From a bacterium (GTDB taxonomy: Bacteria > CAIWAD01): a stretch of 64,000 nucleotides of DNA. The translations under genes were made by a program, and so were the position numbers. The DNA lies in contig JAUIFJ010000021.1 in the NCBI GenBank assembly GCA_030429345.1, positions 21,616-85,615 of the forward strand. The letters are read 5' to 3'. This document shows positions 17,313 to 25,981 of this stretch, one piece after another (the stretch's first letter is position 1; each line of letters opens with the position of its first letter). The notes beneath the pieces were generated by a model. The model saw only the letters and a program-made list of their open reading frames with translations, was not told the origin of the DNA and searched no databases.

Positions 17313-18710
17313 ATGAGAACCGCTTGCTGTCTCCCCCTGTTGCTGCTGCTGGGATGCGTGGCCGACGACGCCGACGAGACCGCGCTGGGCACCAGCCTGG
17401 TGATCAACGAGTTCCTGGCCAGCAACGATTCGCAGGGCAGCGACGAGCAGGGCGAGTTCGACGACTGGGCCGAACTCTACAATGCCGGCGACGAGCCCTT
17501 CGAGCTGCACGGACTGTACTTCAGCGACAACCTGGGCGACCCGCGCAAACACCAGATCATCGACCCGGGGGCCGTGCTGATGCCTGGGGAGTACGTGCTG
17601 ATCTGGTGCGACAGCCAGCCCGAGCAGGGACCGTATCACACGTCCTTCAACCTGAGCGCCTCCGGGGAGGACATTGTGATCACCAGCGCCGGGGGACAGG
17701 CCCTGGACGCGATCACCTTCGGGGCGCAGACCACGGATGTCTCGCTGGGACGCTCCCCCGACGGAAGCGGCAACTGGATCGAGTTCGCCCTGCCGACACC
17801 CGGAGCGAGCAACGAGGAGGCGGAGCCGGTCTTCGAGGCGAGACTGGTGCTCAACGAGATCCTTGCCGACAACGGCGGCTGCTGCCCCGACGAACACGGC
17901 GATTTCGACGATTACATCGAGCTGCGCAACATCGGCAACGCCCCGGCGCTGCTCAACGGCCTGGCCCTGAGCGACGATGCCGCCCTGCCGGAGCTCTTCC
18001 TGTTGAGCCTGCCCGCCGACAGCAGCCTCCCGCCCGGCGAACGCTGTGTCTTTTGGTGTGACGACCAGGGCGAGCAGGGGCCGTTCCACACGCCCTTCGG
18101 CCTCTCGCGCAACGGCGAGAGCCTCTGGCTGCGACACGGCAGCCAGGCGGATTCGGTGGTCTTCCCCGCCCTGGCCGCGGACGAGGCCTGGGGCCGTCAC
18201 CCGGCCACCCATTCCTGGATGGCCATGCAGTCGCCGACCCCCGGGCAGGAGAACCTCCCTGCGGCGGGCAGCACGCCCGGGGGACTGCTGATCAACGAGT
18301 ACCTCGCTTCCAACGATTTCTGCTGCAGCGACGAGAACGGCGAATTCGACGACTGGATCGAGGTATACAACAGCGGAAACGCGCCTGTCCCGCTGAACGG
18401 CCTCTTCCTGAGCGACGACGGCGCGGAACCGCTCAAGCACCAGGTGGAGATTCCCGGCGACAGCCTGCTGCCTCCCGGAGGCCATGCGGTCTTCTGGTGT
18501 GATTCACAGGTCAGCCAGGGGCCCTTCCACTGCGGCTTCGCCCTGAGCGCCGGAGGCGAGCAGATCCGCCTGAGCGCGGCGGACGGCACCCTGCTCGACA
18601 GCCGCGACTACGATACCCAGACCACGGATGTCAGCGAGGGGCGCAGCCCCGACGGGAGCGACAGCTGGACGAACTTTGTCACACCGACACCGGGAGCAGC
18701 GAACGAATGA
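17313..18710 (+). CDS. Lipoprotein with three lamin-tail (LTD) domains
   Basis: The product has 465 residues. A type II signal peptide ends in the lipobox LLLLGC with lipidated Cys15. Three LTD modules follow, opening at about residues 26, 180 and 325 with LVINEFLASND, LVLNEILADNGG and LLINEYLASND. Each shows the acidic DE.GEFDDW.E(L/V)YN signature and closes with SLGRSPDGSG/SEGRSPDGSD and a TPTPGA(S/A)NE piece. Modules two and three carry an adjacent Cys pair that module one lacks. LTD modules are thought to be binding or anchoring Ig-like folds of secreted enzymes; no enzyme domain is present. The stop codon overlaps the next start. Confidence 0.8.
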   Translation: MRTACCLPLLLLLGCVADDADETALGTSLVINEFLASNDSQGSDEQGEFDDWAELYNAGDEPFELHGLYFSDNLGDPRKHQIIDPGAVLMPGEYVLIWCDSQPEQGPYHTSFNLSASGEDIVITSAGGQALDAITFGAQTTDVSLGRSPDGSGNWIEFALPTPGASNEEAEPVFEARLVLNEILADNGGCCPDEHGDFDDYIELRNIGNAPALLNGLALSDDAALPELFLLSLPADSSLPPGERCVFWCDDQGEQGPFHTPFGLSRNGESLWLRHGSQADSVVFPALAADEAWGRHPATHSWMAMQSPTPGQENLPAAGSTPGGLLINEYLASNDFCCSDENGEFDDWIEVYNSGNAPVPLNGLFLSDDGAEPLKHQVEIPGDSLLPPGGHAVFWCDSQVSQGPFHCGFALSAGGEQIRLSAADGTLLDSRDYDTQTTDVSEGRSPDGSDSWTNFVTPTPGAANE

Positions 18711-19441
18711 GCCGATACTGGATCCCCCTTCTCCTGCTGGCCCTGTCGGCCTGCCGCGACGGGCATCAGGAACCGGGCAGCGCGGCCTGGGAACTGCTGG
18801 CCCAGTACCCGCTGAGCGTGCCCGAGCCTTCGGGCCTCTGCCTGGACCGGGAAAGCGGGTCCCTGTATACGGTGAGCGACGAGACCGGGCTGGTCTACCG
18901 CATGGACCTGGAAGGCCATGTGCTCCAGACCCTCTCCTGGACCGGCGACGATCCGGAAGGCATCTGCATCGATCCCCGCGACGGCAGCCTCTGGGTGGTC
19001 GTCGAAAGGCGGCGGCAGCTGGTGCGCCTCAGCCGGGCCGGCAGCGAACTGGAGCGCTGGAACATGGACCTGCCGGGTGCCGCCAACAGCGGCCTGGAAG
19101 GGGTCGCTGTCGAACCGGATGGCCACGCCCTTGTGGTACAGGAGAAGGACCCCGGCCAGCTGCTGCGCTGGCTGCCGGGCGAGGCCGAGCTGGAAGTGCA
19201 TCCGCTCGACTTTGCCAGGGACTACTCGGGACTGTGCCACGACCCGGAGCGGAACCGGCTCTATGTGCTTTCCGACGAGAGCGAGATCCTGGTCCGCCTG
19301 GACGCCGGGGGCATCGAGAAGCGCTGGGACCTGGGCCTGCGCCGCCTGGAAGGCGTCGCCATCGACGGAGACATCGCCTACCTGGTCAGCGACGCCCTGG
19401 CGCGTCTCTTCGTGATCCAACTGCACGAACACACGGAATAA
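18707..19441 (+). CDS. SdiA-regulated/YjiK-like beta-propeller lipoprotein
   Basis: The product has 244 residues with a lipobox ending LLALSAC (Cys16). The rest is a propeller of about five blades: EPSGLCLDRESGSLYTVSDE, DPEGICIDPRDGSLWVV, GLEGVAVEPDGHALVV, DYSGLCHDPERNRLYVLSDE and LEGVAIDGDIAYLVSD. These match the SdiA-regulated (YjiK) family, related in fold to phytase-like esterases. Activity is unproven. Four-base overlap with the LTD lipoprotein gene and the porin upstream suggest a shared role at the outer membrane, perhaps phosphoester capture or cleavage. Confidence 0.7.
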   Translation: MSRYWIPLLLLALSACRDGHQEPGSAAWELLAQYPLSVPEPSGLCLDRESGSLYTVSDETGLVYRMDLEGHVLQTLSWTGDDPEGICIDPRDGSLWVVVERRRQLVRLSRAGSELERWNMDLPGAANSGLEGVAVEPDGHALVVQEKDPGQLLRWLPGEAELEVHPLDFARDYSGLCHDPERNRLYVLSDESEILVRLDAGGIEKRWDLGLRRLEGVAIDGDIAYLVSDALARLFVIQLHEHTE

Positions 19442-19485
19442 ACAATACAGCACCATCCTGGATGCTGGACAGAGTGGAGACGCAG

Positions 19486-21162
19486 ATGCGCGGAATGTTA
19501 TTCCTGCTGCTGGGCCTGGCGTACTCGGCCGCGGCGCAGACCCTCGTGATCAACGAGTTCCTGGCTTCCAATTCGGCCCACGGCGCCGACGAGGCCGGCG
19601 AGTACGACGACTGGGTCGAGATCTATAATCCCGGCAGCGAGGCCGTCGACCTGGCCGGCCTCTGGTTCTCCGACACGGAAGGGATTGCCGGCACGCAGAT
19701 TCCCTTCGGCCAGCCCGAGCTGACGACGGTTCCCGCCGGCGGCTTCAAACTGGTCTGGTTCGACGAGGACCTGGACCAGGGCCCGCTGCACGTGGACGAC
19801 AAGCTGAGCGCCGGCGGCGAGGCGATCGTGATGCTCGCCGAGGACAGCCTGACCGTGATCGACAGCTATGTCTTCGAGGAACAGGACACGGACATCAGCG
19901 AGGGACGCAGCACGGACGGCGGCGAGACCTGGGACTTCTTCAACCTGCCGACCCCGGGCATCAGCAATACGGAATCACCATTGCCCGAGCTGAAGATCAA
20001 CGAGTTCCTGGCTTCCAATGTCAGCGGCATCCAGGACGACGACGAGGAATACGAGGACTGGCTGGAGATCTACAACGCCGGCGCATGGGCGGTGGACCTG
20101 GCGGGGTATCACGTCTCGACCAGCATGGGCAATACCGGCACGATGGTGCCTTCCGGCCAGCCCCTGCTGACGACCGTACCCGCCGGCGGCTTCCTGCTGC
20201 TCTGGATGGACGGGGAAACGGAGGAAGGCCTGACCCACATGGGGAACACGCTGAGCAGCGCCGGCGGCAGCATCGTGCTCTGGGCGCCCGACGGCGAGAC
20301 CGTCATCGACAGCTACAGCTACGAGGACCAGGACAACGACGTCAGCGAGGGACGGAGCAGCGACGGGGGAGCCGACTGGACCTTCTTCAGCTCTCCCACG
20401 CCCGGCGAATCCAATGGCGGCCCGCTCATGCAGACGCTCTGGATCAATGAGTACCTGGCCTCCAATGACTTCTGCTGCACGGACGAGAATGGTGAATATG
20501 ACGACTGGGCCGAGGTCTACAATCCCGGTCCCGACCCGGTCGACATGGCCGGCCTCTGGTTCAGCGACGACGCCAGCGAGCCGGCAACCCAGATTCCGGA
20601 GGGTTTTCCCGAGCTGACCGTCGTGCCGCCCGGAGGCTTCGCCGTGCTCTGGTTCGACGAGCAGCCCGAACAGGGGCCCTTGCACATCGACTCCAAACTG
20701 AGCGGGGACGGTGAGACCGTGGCCATGTTCCACCCGAACGGCGTGATCATGGAGGCCGTCGACTACGGCCCGCAGGTGACCGACCAGAGCGAGGGCCGTG
20801 AGACAGACGGCGGCGAGAGCTGGGTCTTCTTCCCCATGCCGACGCCCGGCGCCAGCAACCAGGCCACGGCCATCCACGCCGCTCCGGCGAGGCCGCAGGC
20901 CTTCGGCCTGGGCGCGGCCTATCCCAATCCCTTCAATCCCGCGACGACCGTGCGCTTCCGCCTGGCGGAAGCCGGCATGAGCGCTCTCCGCGTATACGAC
21001 CTGCAGGGAGCCCTGGTGCAGCGGATCGAGCTGGGTCCGCTCCCCGTCGGCGAGCACCGGCAGACACTGACCCTGCCGGCGGCGGCCGCTTCCGGACTGT
21101 ACCTGCTCGAGCTGCACAGCGGACAGATGCGTGATACGCAAAAGATCCTGTTGCTGAAATAG
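19486..21162 (+). CDS. Secreted protein with three LTD domains and T9SS-type sorting domain
   Basis: The product has 558 residues from the ATG at 19486, chosen because GGAG lies 6 nt upstream and a signal peptide (MRGMLFLLLGLAYSAAAQ) begins there; the frame itself is open far upstream. Three LTD modules start TLVINEFLASN, LKINEFLASN and LWINEYLASNDFCC. The third is nearly the same as the third module of the lipoprotein two genes upstream, including the Cys pair. The last 85 residues are a sorting domain (AAYPNPFNPATTVRF, RVYDLQGALV, KILLLK). The protein is probably exported by a type IX system and kept on the surface. Confidence 0.8.
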   Translation: MRGMLFLLLGLAYSAAAQTLVINEFLASNSAHGADEAGEYDDWVEIYNPGSEAVDLAGLWFSDTEGIAGTQIPFGQPELTTVPAGGFKLVWFDEDLDQGPLHVDDKLSAGGEAIVMLAEDSLTVIDSYVFEEQDTDISEGRSTDGGETWDFFNLPTPGISNTESPLPELKINEFLASNVSGIQDDDEEYEDWLEIYNAGAWAVDLAGYHVSTSMGNTGTMVPSGQPLLTTVPAGGFLLLWMDGETEEGLTHMGNTLSSAGGSIVLWAPDGETVIDSYSYEDQDNDVSEGRSSDGGADWTFFSSPTPGESNGGPLMQTLWINEYLASNDFCCTDENGEYDDWAEVYNPGPDPVDMAGLWFSDDASEPATQIPEGFPELTVVPPGGFAVLWFDEQPEQGPLHIDSKLSGDGETVAMFHPNGVIMEAVDYGPQVTDQSEGRETDGGESWVFFPMPTPGASNQATAIHAAPARPQAFGLGAAYPNPFNPATTVRFRLAEAGMSALRVYDLQGALVQRIELGPLPVGEHRQTLTLPAAAASGLYLLELHSGQMRDTQKILLLK

Positions 21163-21176
21163 AAAAAGGGGACACA

Positions 21177-23528
21177 ATGAAAGGACATGGAATGAAGCAT
21201 TTGCTTTGCCTGACCGCCCTGGTCGCGGCCTCGACGGTCCGTGCCGATGTGGTGATCAACGAGATCCACTACAATCCCGGCGCCGGCCTGGATGACGCGA
21301 ACTACGAGTGGTTCGAGCTGCACAACACCGGCGGAAGCTCCGTCGACCTGAGCGGCTGGAGCATCACCGACGACGTGCCCGCCGGCCACAGCGCCGTGAC
21401 ACACACCTTCGCCGGCGGCACTACGATCGCCGCGGGCGGCTACCTGGTGGTCGGCAGCAATCCTTCCGCCGTCGAGAGCTTCTACGGCATCAGCGGCGTG
21501 ATCCTCTGGGACAGCGGCGCGCTGGACAATGGCGACGACCCGATCGTGCTGCGCGACGCCGCGACGACCATCGTCGACCAGGTCTACTACCTGGACGACA
21601 GCGGCTGGCCCACGGCCTGCGACGGCGACGGCCCGAGCCTCGAACTGATCAACCCCGAGCTGGACAACGACAACTTCGCCGCCTGGGATGCCAGCGCCGT
21701 GGATCACGGCACACCCGGCGCCGCCAACAGCGTCTACACCAGCGACGCCGAGCCCGTCGCCGGCAACCTCTTCCACAGCCCGCAGAACCCGGGCACGGGC
21801 CAGATCGTCACGATCAACGTCGATGTCACCGACGACCAGGGCGTGAGCCAGGTGCTGTTGCGCTTCAATCCCGGCACGAGCGACCAGGCCGTGCTGATGT
21901 CGAACGGCGGCAGCGGTGACACTTGGACCGGCTTCATCGGCCCCTTCGCCGAGGGCAGCCTGGTCAGCGTGGCCATCGAGGTCACCGACAGCGGCAACCA
22001 GACGGTGACCTACCCCGGCCAGCTCAACACGGACGACTCCTACTTCTTCTACGTGACCGACAGTCCGCTGGCGGACGGCGACCTGGTCTTCAGCGAGTTC
22101 CAGTATACGGACGCCTGCTTCGGCAACCTGGACTGGGTCGAGCTCTACAACAACACGGCGGCCGCCATCGAGCTGGGCAGCTTCCAGTTCAAGGACGACC
22201 AGGACGATCACATCTTCGAGATTCCCGGCGGCACGACGATCGACGCCGGAGCCTACCTGGTGCTCGCCCAGGACGCGGCCCAGCTGACGCTGGACTACGG
22301 GGTCACGAACGTGGTCGGGGACATCGAGAACGGCCTGGGCAGCGGCGGCGACGCCCTGCGCCTCTTCGACATCAACGGCAACCTGCTGGACGCCGTGTAC
22401 TACGAGGTCGGCGTTAACGACTGGCCCGACGGCACGGTCGGCAACAGCGTGAGCCTGATCGACGTCAGCAGCGACAACAGCCTGGGCGCTTCCTGGGAAC
22501 TGAGCACCGCTCCCTGCGGCAGCCCCGGCGTGGCCAATGATGTAGACATCTTCGCCCCCTCCGTGCTCAGCGCCGGCGTGATCAACGACACCACCATCGA
22601 GCTCAGCTTCGACGAGGAGATGGATCCGGTCACCGCCGAGACCCTTTCCAACTACTCGCTGAGCGGCAATGCCTGCACCTCGGCCAGCCTGGTCGACCCG
22701 ATGACCGTCGAGCTGCAGTTCGGCATCCCCATCGGCCTGGGCTACTATGTGCTGCATGTGGAAAATGTCGAGGACCTGGCGGGCAATGCCGTTCCGGCCA
22801 GCGACATCTCCATCGCCTACGCCACGGCGGACGCCGTCGTGATCACCGAGATCCTGCAGAATCCCAGCGTCGACGACGACTTCGGCGAGTGGTTCGAGCT
22901 CTACAATCCCGGTGCGAGCCCGGTCAACCTGCGCGGCTGGATTCTCAGGGACTACGACACGGACAGCCACGTGATCAGTCCCGACGCCGACCTCTTCGTG
23001 ATGCCCGGCGAGTTCTTCGTGCTCGGCCGCAGCGGGGATACGACCTTCAACGGCGACTACGCGCCGGACTATGTCTACGGCGACGAGTTCCAGCTGGCGA
23101 ATGGTGCCGACGAGATCCAGCTGCTGGCAGGCCTGACCGTGATCGACGAATGCGCCTACGACGGCGGCAGCGAGTGGCCCGATCCCAACGGCATCTCCAT
23201 GGAGCTGATGGCCATTGGCCTGGACAACAATGTGGGCGCCAACTGGGGCGAAGCGACGACCGCCTTCGGCCTGGGCGACCTGGGCACGCCCGGTGCCTTC
23301 AACAGCATCTGGAGCCTGGAGGCTCCCGTGCTGACGATCACCTTCAGCGATCCCGACATCGAGCTCGACTGGAACGCCGTGCCTTTCGCCGCCGACTACC
23401 AGGTGCTGGTCTCCGATGGCCTGGGCCTGCCCTTCAGCGAGCTGGCCGTGACCACGGACACCTTCTACAGCTTCCCCGCCGGTCCTGCCGGCAGCGTCAA
23501 GCTCTACCAGGTGCTGCCGCGGCAGTAG
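21177..23528 (+). CDS. Secreted LTD-domain protein with Ig-like insert
   Basis: The product has 783 residues. The ATG at 21177 follows AGGGGA; a second ATG at 21192 also has a site (AAGGA) and either could be used. A signal peptide (LLCLTALVAASTVRA) is followed by three LTD modules at about residues 25, 300 and 550 (VVINEIHYNPGAG, LVFSEFQYTDAC, VVITEILQNPS). An SbsA-type Ig-like segment (TTIELSFDEEMDPVTAETLSNYSL) lies before the last module, and a fibronectin-III-like end closes the protein (YQVLVSDGLGLPFS). Unlike its neighbour it lacks the terminal sorting domain. It is the last gene of the operon, followed by a terminator. Confidence 0.75.
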   Translation: MKGHGMKHLLCLTALVAASTVRADVVINEIHYNPGAGLDDANYEWFELHNTGGSSVDLSGWSITDDVPAGHSAVTHTFAGGTTIAAGGYLVVGSNPSAVESFYGISGVILWDSGALDNGDDPIVLRDAATTIVDQVYYLDDSGWPTACDGDGPSLELINPELDNDNFAAWDASAVDHGTPGAANSVYTSDAEPVAGNLFHSPQNPGTGQIVTINVDVTDDQGVSQVLLRFNPGTSDQAVLMSNGGSGDTWTGFIGPFAEGSLVSVAIEVTDSGNQTVTYPGQLNTDDSYFFYVTDSPLADGDLVFSEFQYTDACFGNLDWVELYNNTAAAIELGSFQFKDDQDDHIFEIPGGTTIDAGAYLVLAQDAAQLTLDYGVTNVVGDIENGLGSGGDALRLFDINGNLLDAVYYEVGVNDWPDGTVGNSVSLIDVSSDNSLGASWELSTAPCGSPGVANDVDIFAPSVLSAGVINDTTIELSFDEEMDPVTAETLSNYSLSGNACTSASLVDPMTVELQFGIPIGLGYYVLHVENVEDLAGNAVPASDISIAYATADAVVITEILQNPSVDDDFGEWFELYNPGASPVNLRGWILRDYDTDSHVISPDADLFVMPGEFFVLGRSGDTTFNGDYAPDYVYGDEFQLANGADEIQLLAGLTVIDECAYDGGSEWPDPNGISMELMAIGLDNNVGANWGEATTAFGLGDLGTPGAFNSIWSLEAPVLTITFSDPDIELDWNAVPFAADYQVLVSDGLGLPFSELAVTTDTFYSFPAGPAGSVKLYQVLPRQ

Positions 23529-23565
23529 ACCGACGCTTCATTCCCCTTCCGGGGAAATCGACCAC

Positions 23566-23599
23566 AAAGCCCCCGTTGCGTCGCCGCGGCGGGGGCTTT
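23566..23599. terminator. Bidirectional terminator after the LTD operon
   Basis: A 10-bp stem (AAAGCCCCCG at 23566-23575 with CGGGGGCTTT at 23590-23599) is flanked by A on the left and T on the right. It lies between the convergent LTD gene and cupin gene. Confidence 0.7.
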
Positions 23600-23638
23600 G
23601 CATTCCAGTCGTGTACCAGCCTGGGGGGGGAGCGGGCC

Positions 23639-24112
23639 TTATCCGTCCGTCGCCGGGCGGATGAATCGCTCCAGCTCCGGATCCATTTTCCGCAGGCGCT
23701 GCGCCTCCGGCCCTTCCGGATCGATCAGTTCGAAATCGGCGAAATCGAAGCCCGGTCCGACGCTGCAGCCGACCAGGGCTTCCGGCGCGGCGATGACTTC
23801 GGCGGCTTGCCAATAGCCGGCGGGCACCACGTGGCAGAAGCGCTCCTCGTTGCGCGAAAGCTCGACGCAGTCGATCTCATCCCCCCGACCGTCCCACTGG
23901 TAAAGGCGCAGGCCGCGCCCGCAGTAGAGACTCCAGACCTCGTCGGAACCCACCCGGTGGAAACGGCTGACTTCCCCGGGCGACAGTTCGAAGTAGATGT
24001 GCGTCAGCGCGTCGCGCGCCCGCCCGTTGTCGGCGAGTACCTTGCGCGGCGAGCGGAAGACTTCCTGGAAGCGGCCGCCTTCCGGATGGGGAAGCAGGTT
24101 GTCGGGGCGCAT
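23639..24112 (-). CDS. Cupin protein of the DUF985 family
   Basis: The product has 157 residues from the ATG at 24112, which is preceded by AAGGAG. The sequence has the DUF985 pattern: HPEGGRFQEVFRSP at the start, HIYFELSPGEVSRFHRV.SDEVW with the cupin metal-type His and Glu, GRGLRLY, VVPAGYWQAAE and VGCSVGPGFDFADFEL. It is a single-domain small cupin of unknown substrate, probably a sugar or nucleotide epimerase-like or storage protein. It is divergent from the glyoxalase-fold gene with 80 bp between them. Confidence 0.8.
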   Translation of the reverse strand: MRPDNLLPHPEGGRFQEVFRSPRKVLADNGRARDALTHIYFELSPGEVSRFHRVGSDEVWSLYCGRGLRLYQWDGRGDEIDCVELSRNEERFCHVVPAGYWQAAEVIAAPEALVGCSVGPGFDFADFELIDPEGPEAQRLRKMDPELERFIRPATDG

Positions 24113-24192
24113 GGGGGGCTCCTTTCCTAGCTTGCTCTGCGAGTACAGGCCAACTTGCCACTCCCCGCAGGATTTCCTTAGAGGAGAACACC

Positions 24193-24564
24193 GTGACTGA
24201 AAACTCCTGGTACGCGCGCCCGGTCTTCTTCGTGAAGGACTGCGAGGCTGCAAGGGCCTTCTACTCGAAGCTCGGATTCGCCGAAGAGTGGCGTTTCGAG
24301 GAGGATGGAACAGTCGTGGCCCTGCAGGTTCAGCGCGCGGGCGCGGAACTGATTCTCAACCGCAACCCGGAGCGCGCCGGCGGCGGGCGGCTCTTCCTCT
24401 CGCTGGAAGCGGGCGAAGCATCACGCTGCGAGAAGGAATTCGCGGCGAAGGATGTTCGCGTGTCACACGGGCACTGGGGCATGCCGGTCCTTGTGATCCA
24501 GGATCCGGACGGCAACGAGCTGCTGCTGACGGATGATGCCTGGCAGGAGGAACGCCCGGTGTGA
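24193..24564 (+). CDS. VOC superfamily (glyoxalase/bleomycin-resistance) protein
   Basis: The product has 123 residues with a GTG start and GAGGAGA 6 nt upstream. One VOC module is visible: ARPVFFVKDCEAARAFYSKLGF at the start and MPVLVIQDPDGNELLL at the end, whose Glu is the usual metal ligand. The first half has no clear His ligand, so it may bind rather than transform its ligand, as bleomycin-type binding proteins do. No context points to a substrate. Confidence 0.75.
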   Translation: MTENSWYARPVFFVKDCEAARAFYSKLGFAEEWRFEEDGTVVALQVQRAGAELILNRNPERAGGGRLFLSLEAGEASRCEKEFAAKDVRVSHGHWGMPVLVIQDPDGNELLLTDDAWQEERPV

Positions 24565-24759
24565 TACTCGCCGGGTAGCGACAGGGTGTGGGTGAAACCT
24601 GCGGGCGCCTTGGGAACGGGTGGGGGTTTGCTTGCCGTCTCCGCGGGTTGGCATGCGCATTGACGCGTGTTGGAGGGTGCCACCGTCTCCGCGGGGTGGC
24701 ACCCGCGGCTACGATTCTGTCGCCGCTTCGCGGCTTTTCTGGAAGACGTTGATTTGCAG

Positions 24760-24809
24760 GGTGTGGAACACGCCAGGCTCTCCTGGAGAGGGTTGGCGTG
24801 TTCCACACC
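24760..24809. terminator. Long perfect hairpin between convergent genes
   Basis: A perfect 16-bp inverted repeat (GGTGTGGAACACGCCA at 24760-24775, complement at 24794-24809) encloses a second stem CTCTCC/GGAGAG. On the plus strand it is followed by ACATTTTG. It is placed to stop transcripts of the glyoxalase-fold gene. The rest of 24565-24759 holds two imperfect direct copies of a CGTCTCCGCGGG-type motif (near 24640 and 24685) and no gene. Confidence 0.55.
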
Positions 24810-24820
24810 ACATTTTGATT

Positions 24821-25981
24821 CTACGTTCCGCTTCCCATGCCCAGCCAGGCGGCGACGATGTTGATCATCATTTCGCTTGTGCCGGAATAGATCTTGCCGC
24901 CGATGGCGTCGCGCAGGACGCGCTCGACCTTGTACTCGGTGGTGAAGCCGTAGCCGCCGTGGATCTGGATGCAGCGCTCGGCGGCGTCGACGAAGGCTTC
25001 GCTGACGAAGAGCTTGGACAAGGCGGCGTCCTGTGAGACGCTGCGGCTCTTCTCCAGCCGGTCCGCGCTGCGGTAGACCATCAGGCGGCTGCTTTCCAGG
25101 TGCGCCTTGATGCGTGCCACATGCTCGCGGATCGCCGGGTAGCGCTCGATGGGGCGGCCGAACTGGCTGCGCGTGCGGGCGTAAGTCGTCGCCGTTTCCA
25201 GCAGGCGCTCCATGGCGCCCACGTGGATCGCCGAGAGCAGGGCCCGCTCCCAGTCCATGCTGTGGGTGAACATCGTCGCGCCGGCGCCTTCGCCACCCAG
25301 CATGTTCGCCGCGGGCACGCGGGCCTCCTGGAAACTGATCTCCCCGAAGGGCGAGGTGCGAATGCCCATCTTCTCGATCTTGCGGCTGCAGCTCACGCCG
25401 GGGGTGTCCATTTCGACGATGAAACAGCTCACGCCGCCGTGAAAGCCCTTCTCCGCGTCGGTCAACGCGAAGGCGACGAAGAGGTCGGCCACCGGCGCGT
25501 TGGTGATGAAGATCTTGTTCCCGGTCAGGACATAGTGCTCGCCGTCCTTCTCGGCCTTCGTCGTCATGGCGAAGGCGTCGGAACCCGTATTCGCCTCGGT
25601 CATGGCGTTGGAGGCGATCAGCGATCCGTCACACAGGCCGGGCAGGTATTTCCGCTTCTGCTCCTCCGTGCCGAACTTGTCAATGGGCACGGCGCAAGGC
25701 AGCATGTGGGCGCAGAGGCTGAAGAGCAGCCCGCCGTCCCAGCAGCCCTGGCCCAGGGCCTCCAGGGCGATCGCCGTCGACAGAGGGTCCAGTCCCCCGC
25801 CGCCGTACTCCTCGCTGACGGCGAGTCCGGGAATGCCCATCTCGCCCATCTTCTTCCACAGGTCGGCGGCGAAGACCTGCTCGCGGTCGCGGCTCTCCAG
25901 GTCGTCGTTCAGCTCCTGGCGCGCGAACTTGAGCAATGTCTCACGCAGGCTCTTCTGTTCTTCGGTGTACTCCAGGATCAT
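24821..25981 (-). CDS. Acyl-CoA dehydrogenase-fold flavoenzyme, probable prolyl-carrier-protein dehydrogenase
   Basis: The product has 386 residues; the start at 25981 overlaps the ligase stop by 4 bp. All acyl-CoA dehydrogenase signatures are present: AMTEANTGSD, TGNKIFITNAP, ERALLSAIHVGAMERLLETA, IQIHGGYGFTTEY, YSGTSEM. Two details set it apart from fatty-acid enzymes. The usual Glu next to GTSE is Ser366, and a Glu is found at 245 in the helix position used by isovaleryl-CoA dehydrogenase and by the proline-oxidising enzymes. FSLCAHMLPC and ITNAPVADLFV closely resemble PigA/RedW/PltE-type L-prolyl-PCP dehydrogenases as I remember them. With the neighbouring prolyl-type ligase and carrier protein it would oxidise carrier-bound proline to pyrrole-2-carboxyl or a pyrroline intermediate using FAD. 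An ordinary short-chain acyl-CoA dehydrogenase is the fallback. Confidence 0.75.
   Translation of the reverse strand: MILEYTEEQKSLRETLLKFARQELNDDLESRDREQVFAADLWKKMGEMGIPGLAVSEEYGGGGLDPLSTAIALEALGQGCWDGGLLFSLCAHMLPCAVPIDKFGTEEQKRKYLPGLCDGSLIASNAMTEANTGSDAFAMTTKAEKDGEHYVLTGNKIFITNAPVADLFVAFALTDAEKGFHGGVSCFIVEMDTPGVSCSRKIEKMGIRTSPFGEISFQEARVPAANMLGGEGAGATMFTHSMDWERALLSAIHVGAMERLLETATTYARTRSQFGRPIERYPAIREHVARIKAHLESSRLMVYRSADRLEKSRSVSQDAALSKLFVSEAFVDAAERCIQIHGGYGFTTEYKVERVLRDAIGGKIYSGTSEMMINIVAAWLGMGSGT

Noticed and set aside
18628..19485. Upstream extension of the LTD sorting-domain protein
   Set aside because: The extension overlaps the propeller lipoprotein in another frame; the signal peptide and GGAG site mark the start at 19486.
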